The notes: generated by a model not told the origin, from the letters alone. Shown: positions 1 through 7,946, counted from the first letter of the stretch. The stretch is DNA of 64,000 bases from UM-FILTER-47-13 sp964445195 (GCA_964445195.1 CAYUKA010000011.1:1-64000); one strand, 5' to 3'. Program-made: numbers and translations.

Positions 1-123
1 ATGCGTAGCGGCAAAAACACGAGAAGCCGAACCTGTATTTTTCTTATAATCAATATAAAAAGCAAAGTCAGAAGCTGGTGGCTTTGGTTTTTTATCTGTA
101 AGTGTTATTTCTGCTTTTCCCAT
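1..123 (-). CDS. Hypothetical protein, 5' end only
   Basis: An open frame runs from an ATG at 123 leftwards off the window edge, giving 41 codons without a stop. It begins MGKAEITLTDKKPKPP and continues with a stretch containing FYIDYKKNTGSASRVF. The lysine-rich but ordered composition and the codon use look like real coding sequence. No family was recognised. The ribosome binding site is weak. It lies on the same strand as ilvC but is separated from it by a non-coding stretch of about 350 bases. Confidence 0.55.
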   Translation of the reverse strand, partial: MGKAEITLTDKKPKPPASDFAFYIDYKKNTGSASRVFAATH

Positions 124-313
124 GATAAGATTCTAACTAATTTCACGATTCTTGAGTACTTATGCTAAGGGGATAATCACGATGTCTTAATGGTCGACTA
201 TGAAGATTTTAAATATCAATCTGGGCACAGGTTGGGGCAGCGGCAAAGCGATGACGTTCAAAGCCCCCGGCACGGCGGGGCCGCGATGATGGGAAGATGT
301 CGGCTCCAGTAAT

Positions 314-449
314 CGTCATACCCGCAGCGCGGCGATAGCCGTGCTTAGACAGCTTGTATCCAGAAAAGACAGTGCGTTTCACGCACTGTCATACGGACCC
401 CCGCTGTTTCAGTTCGCCTTATTACGCAAGCCTCACCGCGGGGGTGACG
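314..449. repeat. Palindromic intergenic element
   Basis: The 354-base spacer at 124-477 holds no gene. Within it, 12-base imperfect terminal inverted repeats (CGTCATACCCGC at 314-325 and GCGGGGGTGACG at 438-449, 10 of 12 matching) bracket 136 bases. Inside them is a perfect 10-bp hairpin with a 3-base loop at 368-390. The layout resembles the palindromic elements at 45596-45705 and in the spacers of the tyrosine genes. No run of T follows the hairpin, so it is not a clear terminator for ilvC. Confidence 0.5.
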
Positions 450-477
450 GTGGAATGGTGCCCAATGCCAATTGACC

Positions 478-1551
478 CTAATTCTTGCTCTTATCGACCA
501 GCCGGTTCTTGGCGATCCACGGCATCATGGCGCGCAGGCGATCGCCCACCCGCTCGATGTCATGTTCGGCATGACGGCGGCGAATGGTCTTGAACCCGGC
601 GGCCCCGACCTTGTTCTCCAGCATGAAATCGCGCGCGAACTTGCCGGACTGGATATCTTCCAGCACCCGCTTCATTTCGGCCTTGGTTTCCTCGGTGACA
701 ATGCGTGGCCCGGTGACGTAATCGCCATACTCGGCGGTGTTGGACACGGAGTAGCGCATATTCGCCAGCCCGCCTTCATACAGCAGATCGACGATCAGCT
801 TGGTTTCATGCAGGCACTCAAAATAAGCCATCTCCGGCGCGTAACCGGCCTCGACCAGCGTTTCATACCCGGCCTGGATCAAATGCGACAGGCCGCCGCA
901 GAGCACGACCTGCTCGCCGAACAGATCGGTTTCACATTCTTCCTTAAAGCTCGTCTCGATAATGCCGCTGCGGCCGCCGCCAATCGCACTGGCGTAAGAC
1001 AGCGCGATATCAAGCGCTGTGCCCGACGGGTCCTGGTGGATCGCGACCAGGCACGGCACGCCGCCGCCCTTTTCGTATTCGGCCCGCACCGTATGGCCGG
1101 GCCCTTTCGGCGCGATCATGAACACATCAAGATCGGCGCGTGGCTCGATCAGGCTGAAATGAATGTTAAAGCCGTGCGCAAAACACAGCGCCGCACCCTC
1201 TTTCATATTTGGCGCCAGCTGCTCGTTATAAATATCGGCCTGCAATTCATCGGGCGTCAGCATCATGACCACATCGGCCCATTTGGCGGCTTCGGCCACA
1301 TCCATAACCTCAATCCCGGCCTTCTCAGCTTTCGCGGCAGAGGATGAGCCGGGCCGCAGCGCGACGCGAACATCCTTAACACCGCTGTCTTTCAGGTTAT
1401 TGGCATGGGCGTGGCCCTGGCTGCCGTAACCGATCACGGCGACCTTTTTCTTTTTAATCAGGTTCACATCGGCATCGCTGTCATAATAGACCCGCATCGA
1501 GGTTTCATTTGCGGGCATGGCGTGAATTTCCGCCTGTTTTGTTTTCGCCAT
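478..1551 (-). CDS. ilvC: Ketol-acid reductoisomerase
   Basis: Catalyses the NADPH- and Mg-dependent isomerisation and reduction of 2-acetolactate and 2-aceto-2-hydroxybutyrate in Val, Leu and Ile synthesis. The 357-residue product carries the N-terminal Rossmann motif GYGSQGHAHANNLKDSG and the knotted C-terminal domain (KEECETDLFGEQVVLCGG, then the NTAEYGD region), and its length fits class I enzymes. The ATG at 1551 follows an AAAGGA sequence. The frame stays open 37 codons further upstream, but that part does not look like IlvC. A second ATG at MRVYYD, 18 codons in, matches the usual family start. ilvC is separated from ilvN by two unrelated genes on the same strand. Confidence 0.97.
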   Translation of the reverse strand: MAKTKQAEIHAMPANETSMRVYYDSDADVNLIKKKKVAVIGYGSQGHAHANNLKDSGVKDVRVALRPGSSSAAKAEKAGIEVMDVAEAAKWADVVMMLTPDELQADIYNEQLAPNMKEGAALCFAHGFNIHFSLIEPRADLDVFMIAPKGPGHTVRAEYEKGGGVPCLVAIHQDPSGTALDIALSYASAIGGGRSGIIETSFKEECETDLFGEQVVLCGGLSHLIQAGYETLVEAGYAPEMAYFECLHETKLIVDLLYEGGLANMRYSVSNTAEYGDYVTGPRIVTEETKAEMKRVLEDIQSGKFARDFMLENKVGAAGFKTIRRRHAEHDIERVGDRLRAMMPWIAKNRLVDKSKN

Positions 1552-1583
1552 TTCTCTGTCGTCCTTTCCTTTGATAACTATAA

Positions 1584-2822
1584 TTACGCGGCTTTGGTCC
1601 GGGTTGTTTTTTCCGCCGTCCGCACTTTCACTTCGCCTTCCAGCGTCCGGTGCACCGGGCATTTATCGGCTATTTCCAGCAGGCGGGCGCGCTGTTCCGC
1701 CGTCAGCTTGTCACCCTTTATAACAATCTCGCGGGTGAACTCGTCAAGTTTGCCCTCACGCGTTTCACAATCGGCGCAATCCTTCGCGTGAATTTTGTCA
1801 TGCGTCAGGTACACTTCCACATCGTCAAGCGGGATTTGCTTGTGATCGGCGTACAGGCGCAGTGTCATCGCCGTGCAGCTTCCCAGCGCGATGGCCAGGA
1901 ACTCATACGGCGTCGGGCCGGCATTTTTACCCCCGGCACCCGCCGGTTCATCAGCGGTCAGATGATGCGCCTTGCCGACAAAAACATCCTGCTGAAACAG
2001 TCCCTGACCTCTCGGCCGCACCAGCGTTACATGATCTGGCAGATCGGGCTGCCGCGTTTTTACCGGCTTATCCTCGATATAACGCGCCGCCCAGGCCGCG
2101 ATCACGCCGGCGGCATAAACGGCATGCTCCTTCCTGCTCAGCAAGTGATCGGCATCATCCAGCGACAAGAAGCTTTTCGGGTGCCTGGCGGTGGTGAAGA
2201 TATGCGCGGCGTTTTCGGCCCCGACAACATCGTCAAGCGGCGCGTGGCAAACCAGCAGCGCCCGTTTCAGCCCGGCAATATGCGCATCCATCGTCTGGGC
2301 CTCGATATCTTCGATAAACTGGCGCTGGATCCGGAACGGCCTGCCGACAAGACAGACCTCGGCCTCCCCCTGTGCCATGATATCTTCGCGCTTGTCGCTG
2401 AAATGATGGGCGACATGGGCCGCATCGGCGGGGGCCGCAATCGTGGCCACGGCTTTGACTTCCGGAATCGACCCGGCCGCGGCCAGCACAGCCGCCCCGC
2501 CCAGCGAGTGGCCGATCAGGATCGCCGGCGCTTCAAGTGTTTCGCGCATATGCGCGGCGGCGGCGACCAGATCCTGAACGTTCGAAGTGAAATTGGTGTT
2601 GGCAAACTCGCCCTCGCTGGCGCCAAGACCGGTAAAATCAAAGCGCATAACGGCAATGCCGTTTTCATTGAGCGCTCTGGCGATATTCGCCGCGCCAAAA
2701 ATATCCTTGGTGCAGGTAAAGCAGTGCGCGAACAGCGCGTAAGCCCGCACTTCGCCTTTAGGCAGATCAAGTCGCGCGGCCAGCTCATGCCCCTGCGCGC
2801 CGGGAAAGGTGAATTTTTTCAT
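1584..2822 (-). CDS. Alpha/beta hydrolase-OsmC fusion protein
   Basis: 412 residues in two domains. Residues 1 to about 250 form an alpha/beta hydrolase with the nucleophile elbow GHSLGGA. The C-terminal part is an OsmC/Ohr-like domain with the two cysteines expected for peroxide reduction (ALGSCTAMTL and ADKCPVHRTL). Such bifunctional proteins are known in proteobacteria. The hydrolase substrate is unknown, while the OsmC part suggests organic hydroperoxide detoxification in the cytoplasm. It lies 32 bases upstream of ilvC on the same strand and is probably co-transcribed. A 527-codon open frame on the opposite strand is a shadow caused by base composition. Confidence 0.9.
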   Translation of the reverse strand: MKKFTFPGAQGHELAARLDLPKGEVRAYALFAHCFTCTKDIFGAANIARALNENGIAVMRFDFTGLGASEGEFANTNFTSNVQDLVAAAAHMRETLEAPAILIGHSLGGAAVLAAAGSIPEVKAVATIAAPADAAHVAHHFSDKREDIMAQGEAEVCLVGRPFRIQRQFIEDIEAQTMDAHIAGLKRALLVCHAPLDDVVGAENAAHIFTTARHPKSFLSLDDADHLLSRKEHAVYAAGVIAAWAARYIEDKPVKTRQPDLPDHVTLVRPRGQGLFQQDVFVGKAHHLTADEPAGAGGKNAGPTPYEFLAIALGSCTAMTLRLYADHKQIPLDDVEVYLTHDKIHAKDCADCETREGKLDEFTREIVIKGDKLTAEQRARLLEIADKCPVHRTLEGEVKVRTAEKTTRTKAA

Positions 2823-2846
2823 CGCCCGCTCTCTGACCGTGCCAGC

Positions 2847-3272
2847 CTACTCATACAGCGCTTCGCGCACCGCGTTGGTCAGATCGATAAAGTCCTGCGC
2901 GCTGCCCATAATCTCGTCACCCGCCTTGCCGATTGTACGTTCCGGCGTCCGGACCTGGTAAATCGAGGCCGTGTAATTCGAATTCAGGAACCCGAACCCT
3001 TCCTGGAAAATACACTCGTAATCGTTTTCCGTCTCGAGCCAGCCATCGCCCATAATCGTATGGATCGTGATATGGCGGAAATCCGGGCCTTCCGGCGAGG
3101 GGGTAGAGGTGGAGTCACGCACCTCGTCAATGCGCTGCCCCTCATAGAGAATTGTATTAACCGCAGCCGCGCAGGCCCGGGCCAGCTTGGCGTCGGCCTG
3201 CTCGCGGTTCACGCAGCCGGTCAACGCCAGTAAAGTCATTAACGGCAGGATGGTCAAAAGCTTCTGTCTCAT
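2847..3272 (-). CDS. Hypothetical lipoprotein
   Basis: 141 residues with an N-terminal lipoprotein signal (MRQKLLTILPLMTLLALTGC, lipobox LTGC, lipidated Cys at residue 20). The mature part is about 120 residues, mostly polar, and contains two further cysteines (RACAAAV and YECIF) that could pair in the periplasm. No family was recognised. It is flanked closely by ilvN upstream (21 bases) and the OsmC-hydrolase gene downstream (24 bases), so it probably shares their transcript without an evident role in amino acid synthesis. Confidence 0.8.
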   Translation of the reverse strand: MRQKLLTILPLMTLLALTGCVNREQADAKLARACAAAVNTILYEGQRIDEVRDSTSTPSPEGPDFRHITIHTIMGDGWLETENDYECIFQEGFGFLNSNYTASIYQVRTPERTIGKAGDEIMGSAQDFIDLTNAVREALYE

Positions 3273-3293
3273 TTTCGGCCTCTTTGCACTCTA

Positions 3294-3845
3294 TTAAGCC
3301 TCTTCACCGATTTTGGTCGCGCCGCGGGAAATGGCGGCAACACCGGTCCGGCTGACATCAATCAAACCTAGCGGTTTCATCAGATCGATAAAAGCCTGGA
3401 TCTTCTCGCTGGTGCCGGTCACTTCGAACACGAAGGATTCCAGCGTGCTGTCAACGACGCGGGCGCGGAAAATATCGGCGATCCGCAGCGCCTCGATCCG
3501 TTTTTCGTTCTGGCCGCCTACCTTGACCAGCGCCAGCTCACGATCAACATGCGGTCCCTCGATCGTCAGGTCGGAGACCTTGCGCACCGGCACAAGACGG
3601 CCCAGCTGGTTTTTGATCTGGTCGATCACCATCGGCGTGCCCGAACACACAATCGTGATGCGCGACAAATGCTTGTCGGCATTGGTTTCGGCCACGGTCA
3701 GGCTGTCGATATTGTAGCCACGCCCGGAAAACAGGCCGATAACACGGGCCAGCACACCCGGTTCGTTATCGACCAGCACCGACAAGGTGTGGGTGGCGAT
3801 CGCTTCCTGCTCCGGCCCAGTACCGTACACGCTTTGGGTTGACAT
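3294..3845 (-). CDS. ilvN: Acetolactate synthase small (regulatory) subunit
   Basis: 183 residues. The N-terminal ACT domain (HTLSVLVDNEPGVLARVIGLFSGRGYNIDSL split over residues 19-50) binds the feedback inhibitor valine. The C-terminal ACT-like half contains LVKVGG and FVFEVTGTSEKI. It activates the catalytic subunit IlvB and makes it valine-sensitive. In alphaproteobacteria ilvN usually follows ilvB directly. Here 1.9 kb separate them, including a gene on the opposite strand, so ilvN probably needs its own promoter in the 190-base divergent spacer. The start ATG lies about 20 bases after an AAGGAG sequence, which is far, and a GAAGCGG lies closer. Confidence 0.96.
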   Translation of the reverse strand: MSTQSVYGTGPEQEAIATHTLSVLVDNEPGVLARVIGLFSGRGYNIDSLTVAETNADKHLSRITIVCSGTPMVIDQIKNQLGRLVPVRKVSDLTIEGPHVDRELALVKVGGQNEKRIEALRIADIFRARVVDSTLESFVFEVTGTSEKIQAFIDLMKPLGLIDVSRTGVAAISRGATKIGEEA

Positions 3846-4036
3846 GATAAATCCGCTTCACTCTCTACTCCTTAAGGTTTTACTGCGCCTGTATACGCCT
3901 GTCCAGCGTCCTTTGTGTTATCCCGGCTTAAATCGCGTTTTTGGCAGCACAAAATTGGCGCAAAAAACCTTGATCTGTTATTTTTAAATTGTTACCTAGG
4001 CCTCAATTGAGATCAGGCAGGCAAGATCAGACGGAC

Positions 4037-4702
4037 ATGCGCATGGAAAAAGTCTTCTGCATCGGGTTCCAGAAAACCGGCACCACATCCCTCGGCAAGG
4101 CGCTTGAGATACTGGGTTACCGGGTCTGCGGCCCGGTCGGTGTGACCAACCCGGAGATCGGCGCCAGGGCGCTTGACTGGGCCTTTGACAAAATTCCCTA
4201 TTATGATGCGTTTGAGGATAACCCGTGGCCGCTGCTTTACCGCGAACTTGACCAGGCCTGCCCGGGCAGCAAGTTTATCCTGACCACCCGCCGGCCCCGC
4301 TCATGGATTCGCAGCATGCGCAAATATTTCGGTGATTACGAAGCCGCGGCCGAAGCCTGGATTTACGGTGATGGCGTCACACCGCTGCGTCACCCGCGCA
4401 AATGCCTGCGCCGCTACCGGCAGCATAACCAGGACGTACGCGCCTATTTCGCCGGCCGGCCGCACGATTTGCTGGAGATCGATTTCGGTCAGGGTCACGG
4501 CTGGGCCGAGATTTGCGGCTTCCTGAATGTGCCGGCGCCGGATGCGCCCTTCCCGTTTTCAAACAAGTCCGGCTCACTTGAGGCTGAAGTGCAGCGCCAT
4601 GCTGTCGGGCTGTTCGGCACCGCCCGCACCCATATTCACCGCGGCGTCATGCAGGCGCAAAGCGCCGTGCTCGACCTCGCCCGCACCAAACTGAATTTAT
4701 AA
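4037..4702 (+). CDS. Sulfotransferase family protein
   Basis: About 221 residues from the ATG at 4037; a second ATG follows at 4043, and an upstream TTG at 3989 is less likely. The N-terminus carries the 5'-phosphosulfate-binding loop of PAPS-dependent sulfotransferases (FCIGFQKTGTTSLGKAL). A 3'-phosphate-binding region (SKFILTTRRPRSWIRSM) follows about 60 residues later. The acceptor is unknown; cell-surface glycans or lipids are typical for the family. It is the only plus-strand gene inside the ilv region and splits ilvB from ilvN, which suggests insertion. Confidence 0.88.
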   Translation: MRMEKVFCIGFQKTGTTSLGKALEILGYRVCGPVGVTNPEIGARALDWAFDKIPYYDAFEDNPWPLLYRELDQACPGSKFILTTRRPRSWIRSMRKYFGDYEAAAEAWIYGDGVTPLRHPRKCLRRYRQHNQDVRAYFAGRPHDLLEIDFGQGHGWAEICGFLNVPAPDAPFPFSNKSGSLEAEVQRHAVGLFGTARTHIHRGVMQAQSAVLDLARTKLNL

Positions 4703-4785
4703 ACCCCGCGCCGGTTAGCAATTTGGCTCTTTTCAGTGGTTTCACCACAGATCATATAATGACCACGGGTTGTCTCACTTGAAAT

Positions 4786-4803
4786 CGTCGCTCGCAATGA
4801 CGG
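4786..4803. repeat. Half of a GTCATTGCGAG-type palindromic element
   Basis: CTCGCAATGACGG at 4791-4803 matches the right terminal repeat of the three elements in the tyrosine gene cluster (46639-46734, 47503-47610, 48660-48772). No matching left arm was found nearby. The fragment directly abuts the ilvB 3' relic, so it may mark a recombination joint. Confidence 0.5.
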
Positions 4804-4806
4804 TGT

Positions 4807-4872
4807 TTAAACCAGTCCCTGTTCGAACTTTTCGACTTTGGGAGAGAGAATCATCTCGCTATGGGCTTTGCG
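4807..4872 (-). pseudogene. Relic of an ilvB 3' end
   Basis: Read on the minus strand, this stretch encodes KAHSEMILSPKVEKFEQGLV and a stop. The same segment of the intact ilvB is KAHNEMILSPEIEKFEQGLV and a stop. The two copies match at 17 of 20 residues and at about 54 of 66 bases, with most differences at third codon positions. That pattern points to a diverged ilvB allele rather than a recent duplication. Nothing upstream of KAH is homologous. The stop codon of the neighbouring secreted-protein gene lies inside this relic in another frame. Confidence 0.85.
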
Positions 4873-5716
4873 ATGGTCTATATTGAATTTCGTCGCAAAG
4901 CTGGATTTCAAAATCCTGCTCACTGTAATATTCAAGCACATAATCTGAGTACCCGGCATTATCGCACGTCCAATTCTCGTTTGGCACGGCTAGAGTCGTT
5001 TGTTTGAAGGCTGATGATAACAAGCGTATTGCTTCTGTTTGTGAAGTTCCTTCAGGTGGGGTGAAAGTTATTCGAGGCGGTGGATAATCGGTGTTGAAAG
5101 TGATCCATTGATTAGATTCAATGCCGAAGGGCGCTTTAGATGACATGGATATTGTATGAGCATTCGGATTTATGCGCATTTCTTCGATCATGCCATCAAT
5201 AAATGTATATATAGAGACATGTCTTGTGGCCAGCATCTCGGGGTTGACTGTAATGCATGAGCCGTAACTTTTTACATTATCATCGCCCAGTTCCTGCCCG
5301 TAGACTTGCTCGGCGTCTATTGCGGACCTTTCTGCCGGGGCTTTATACCAGAGTGTTCTTAATGTGGAAGAGTTGGTCGTAAATTCCAAATCGACGTCTT
5401 CCGGTTTTACGCCATAGGTTGCAACCATGAAACCGTTACACAGTATATTTGTCTGGGTCTGTCTATCAAACCAATAGCTTTGCTGGGCGCGGATGTCAGC
5501 ACTGCCGATTTTTTCGCCAGCGTCGTTGAGAAAAACGGGCATTTGGCCGATGGTGTTCGCAAAAAGCAGTTCATATCTGTGATCTTCAAGCCTCTCGTGA
5601 AGATCTTGCAACGCCCTTTGCTCATCTTGCTCATCATCGGCAAGTTCATTAGCGATACCTTGTGTACCGAGAAGTGCTGCAACGACAGCGCTTGCTAAAA
5701 GCGACAGTGTTTTCAT
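4859..5716 (-). CDS. Hypothetical secreted protein
   Basis: 285 residues from the ATG at 5716, which has a strong GGAGGT site; a longer start at 5749 adds an unlikely MTLLLLLRGGN. The N-terminus is a Sec signal peptide (MKTLSLLASAVVAALLGTQG, cleavage near GIAN-E). The mature part is acidic, starts with a probable helix rich in D, E and Q, and contains four cysteines. No family was recognised. The last residues, SQSP, and the stop are read from the ilvB relic out of frame, so the natural C-terminus may be lost. The gene is visibly richer in A+T than its neighbours and lies between ilvB and its relic, as expected for acquired DNA. Confidence 0.75.
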   Translation of the reverse strand: MKTLSLLASAVVAALLGTQGIANELADDEQDEQRALQDLHERLEDHRYELLFANTIGQMPVFLNDAGEKIGSADIRAQQSYWFDRQTQTNILCNGFMVATYGVKPEDVDLEFTTNSSTLRTLWYKAPAERSAIDAEQVYGQELGDDNVKSYGSCITVNPEMLATRHVSIYTFIDGMIEEMRINPNAHTISMSSKAPFGIESNQWITFNTDYPPPRITFTPPEGTSQTEAIRLLSSAFKQTTLAVPNENWTCDNAGYSDYVLEYYSEQDFEIQLCDEIQYRPSQSP

Positions 5717-5766
5717 ATTACCTCCACGCAGAAGTAAGAGTAATGTCACAAATTTACGGAGTCAAC

Positions 5767-7614
5767 TTAAACCAGCCCCTGTTCGAACTTTTCGATTTCA
5801 GGGGACAGGATCATTTCATTATGGGCCTTGCCCGACGGGATCATCGGGAAACAGTTTTCCTGCGGGTCGACCATCACATCGACCACGGTGACGCGGTCGG
5901 TGGTCATCATCTCGGCGATCACATCATCCAGATCGCTGGTTTTTTCCGCCCGCAGACCGATACCGCCATACGCTTCGGCCAGTTTGACGAAATCCGGCAA
6001 TGAGTCGGAATAGCTGTGCGAATAACGCTCGCCGTGCAGCAATTCCTGCCACTGGCGGACCATACCCATCCACTGGTTGTTCATGATGAAAATCTTGACC
6101 GGCAGATCATATTGCACAGCTGTTGACAACTCCTGGATATTCATCTGGATGCTGGCCTCGCCCGCAACATCTATCACCAGCGCGTCCGGATGGGCGATCT
6201 GCGCGCCGATCGCCGCCGGGAAACCGTACCCCATCGTGCCCAGACCGCCGCTGGTCAGCCAGCGGTTCGGCTGGTTAAACGGCAGGAATTGCGCCGCCCA
6301 CATCTGGTGCTGGCCGACCTCGGTGGTGATATAAACATCATCGCGCCCTGCAATATGGTCGCGCAGCCGCTCCAGCGCGTATTGCGGCTTGATCGTATCA
6401 CCGAGCTGCTTGTAATGCAGGCAGTTAATCCCGCGCCACTGATTAATGCGCGCCCACCATTTTTTAAGGGCAGCGGCCTGCGGCTTGTACTGCCTTGCCT
6501 TCCATTCCTTCATCATCTCTTCGATCGCAATCCCGGCATCGGCAATAATGCCGATATCGACCGGCACGTTCTTGTTGATCGAACTGGGGTCGATATCGAT
6601 ATGGATTTTCTCGGCATGGGGCGCGAACCCTTCAATGTTACCGGTCACCCGGTCATCAAAGCGCGCGCCGATATTGATCATCACATCGCACTGATGCATG
6701 GCGTGATTGGCCTCGAACGTGCCATGCATACCGAGCATGCCGAGCCACTGCTTGTCATTGGCCGGGTAAGCGCCCAGCCCCATCAGCGTACTGGTGATCG
6801 GGAAGCCGGTCATGCGTACGAATTTCGCTAAACTTTTCGCAGCCTCAGGACCGGCATTGATCACGCCGCCGCCGGTATAGAAGACCGGTTTTTTGGCCCT
6901 GGCGATCAGAGCCACGGCCTTCTCGATATTCTTTTTCTGCGGCTGTACCTTCGGCTGGTAAACCCGGTATTTCTTTTCCTCGGGCTTTTTGTATGCGCCC
7001 TCGGCGAACTGTACGTCTTTTGGAATGTCAACCAGTACCGGGCCGGGCCGTCCTGTACGTGCGACATGGAATGACTCATGAATCGCATCGGCCAGCCGGT
7101 TCACATCGCGCACCAGGTAATTATGCTTGGTACAGGGCCGGGTGATGCCGGTTGTATCGGCTTCCTGGAACGCATCATTACCAATCAGGAAGGTCGGCAC
7201 CTGACCGGAAATGCAGACAACCGGGATCGAGTCCATCAGCGCATCGGTCAAACCGGTCACCGCGTTGGTGGCGCCGGGACCGGACGTGACAAGAAAACAC
7301 CCGACCTTGCCGGTCGCCCGCGCATAGCCTTCGGCAGCATGCGAGGCCGCCTGTTCATGGCGAACCAGCACATGTTTAATTTTGTCGGTCTTGAACAGCT
7401 CGTCATAAATCGGCAGCACCGCGCCGCCCGGATAGCCGAAAATCGTATCAACGCCCTGGTCGATCAGGGCCTGAATCACAATCTCCGCTCCGGTCAGCGG
7501 CTTGTTCGCCGCCCTGGGCGTATTGCCGCGTGTTTTTTTATCCGGAGTTGCCTTACCCGCCGCGCGTGCCGCAGGCTTTTTGGTGCGGGATTTCGCCGTG
7601 CTCATCGTCCTCAT
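5767..7614 (-). CDS. ilvB: Acetolactate synthase large (catalytic) subunit
   Basis: 615 residues. A basic, low-complexity leader of about 35 residues precedes the three domains of the thiamine-diphosphate enzyme: the N-terminal domain with FGYPGGAVLPIYDEL and the catalytic Glu in RHEQAASHAAEGYARATG, the central FAD-binding domain, and the C-terminal domain. The metal-binding motif, usually GDG or GDAS followed by NN, reads GEAS at residues 485-488 and then IMNNQWMGMV. It condenses two pyruvates, or pyruvate and 2-oxobutyrate. Start codons at 7614 and 7605 are both possible. Transcription is probably controlled by the attenuator upstream. Confidence 0.97.
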   Translation of the reverse strand: MRTMSTAKSRTKKPAARAAGKATPDKKTRGNTPRAANKPLTGAEIVIQALIDQGVDTIFGYPGGAVLPIYDELFKTDKIKHVLVRHEQAASHAAEGYARATGKVGCFLVTSGPGATNAVTGLTDALMDSIPVVCISGQVPTFLIGNDAFQEADTTGITRPCTKHNYLVRDVNRLADAIHESFHVARTGRPGPVLVDIPKDVQFAEGAYKKPEEKKYRVYQPKVQPQKKNIEKAVALIARAKKPVFYTGGGVINAGPEAAKSLAKFVRMTGFPITSTLMGLGAYPANDKQWLGMLGMHGTFEANHAMHQCDVMINIGARFDDRVTGNIEGFAPHAEKIHIDIDPSSINKNVPVDIGIIADAGIAIEEMMKEWKARQYKPQAAALKKWWARINQWRGINCLHYKQLGDTIKPQYALERLRDHIAGRDDVYITTEVGQHQMWAAQFLPFNQPNRWLTSGGLGTMGYGFPAAIGAQIAHPDALVIDVAGEASIQMNIQELSTAVQYDLPVKIFIMNNQWMGMVRQWQELLHGERYSHSYSDSLPDFVKLAEAYGGIGLRAEKTSDLDDVIAEMMTTDRVTVVDVMVDPQENCFPMIPSGKAHNEMILSPEIEKFEQGLV

Positions 7615-7630
7615 GCCTTTGTGAATGACT

Positions 7631-7672
7631 GCTATAAAATAAAGCCCGCTTCGTTATCGAAAGCGCGGCTTT
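7631..7672 (-). terminator. Attenuator terminator hairpin of ilvB
   Basis: On the minus strand the stretch AAAGCCGCGCTTTCG, a short loop and CGAAGCGGGCTTT form a strong G+C-rich stem with small bulges (7641-7672). The T-rich tail TTTATTTTAT follows at once. This is the form of an intrinsic terminator. It lies about 26 bases before the ilvB start and downstream of a Val/Ile-rich leader peptide, which is the arrangement of a transcription attenuator. It might also serve as the miaA terminator, though it lies about 275 bases after the end of miaA. Confidence 0.75.
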
Positions 7673-7792
7673 GTCAAGTTGTCCAACCAAACTCGTCTAT
7701 TCTTTAGAGTTCACACACCTATTACCAGTTCAATTGCACTCTTCTTTTTTGTCTGTGCATATTTATAGCGTCTTTATAGCTTCATATATGCA

Positions 7793-7825
7793 TCAGCAAT
7801 GGTGCTTTACCACAATTACCACCAT
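7793..7825 (-). CDS. ilvB leader peptide
   Basis: A ten-codon frame, MVVIVVKHHC and a TGA stop, with five consecutive branched-chain codons (Val Val Ile Val Val). It lies about 20 bases after a plausible -10 element and about 120 bases before a terminator hairpin that precedes ilvB. Ribosome stalling at these codons when charged tRNA-Val or tRNA-Ile is scarce would be expected to favour read-through, as in other ilv operons, including the ilvBN attenuator described in Caulobacter. The ribosome binding site is weak (ACGGACAA). It is too short for ordinary gene finding. Confidence 0.7.
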   Translation of the reverse strand: MVVIVVKHHC

Positions 7826-7844
7826 TTGTCCGTTGTTACGGCAT

Positions 7845-7879
7845 AGTATAATTAAGCCAGAAATGATGCGCTGTGTCAA
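7845..7879 (-). promoter_or_regulatory. Probable ilvB promoter
   Basis: A consensus TTGACA (7879-7874 on the minus strand) is followed after 17 bases by CTTAAT and directly after that by TATACT. The exact -10 is therefore ambiguous: CTTAAT has the better spacing and TATACT the better sequence. The leader peptide starts about 20 bases downstream. The site lies in the non-coding spacer between miaA and ilvB, so ilvB can be transcribed independently of miaA. Confidence 0.6.
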
Positions 7880-7946
7880 ACTAAATGGTAATAAAATTAC
7901 AATTTTTGGAGCAAAATCATACTATTGTTATCTTTTTCCGGGTCAG

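Noticed and set aside
472..1347. 291-codon plus-strand frame antisense to ilvC
   Set aside because: It mirrors the ilvC codons, gives a His/Arg/Gln-rich protein without family features, and ilvC is certain.
1650..3233. 527-codon plus-strand frame
   Set aside because: It is antisense to the OsmC-hydrolase and lipoprotein genes, both well supported by motifs; the length comes from G+C-rich codon bias.
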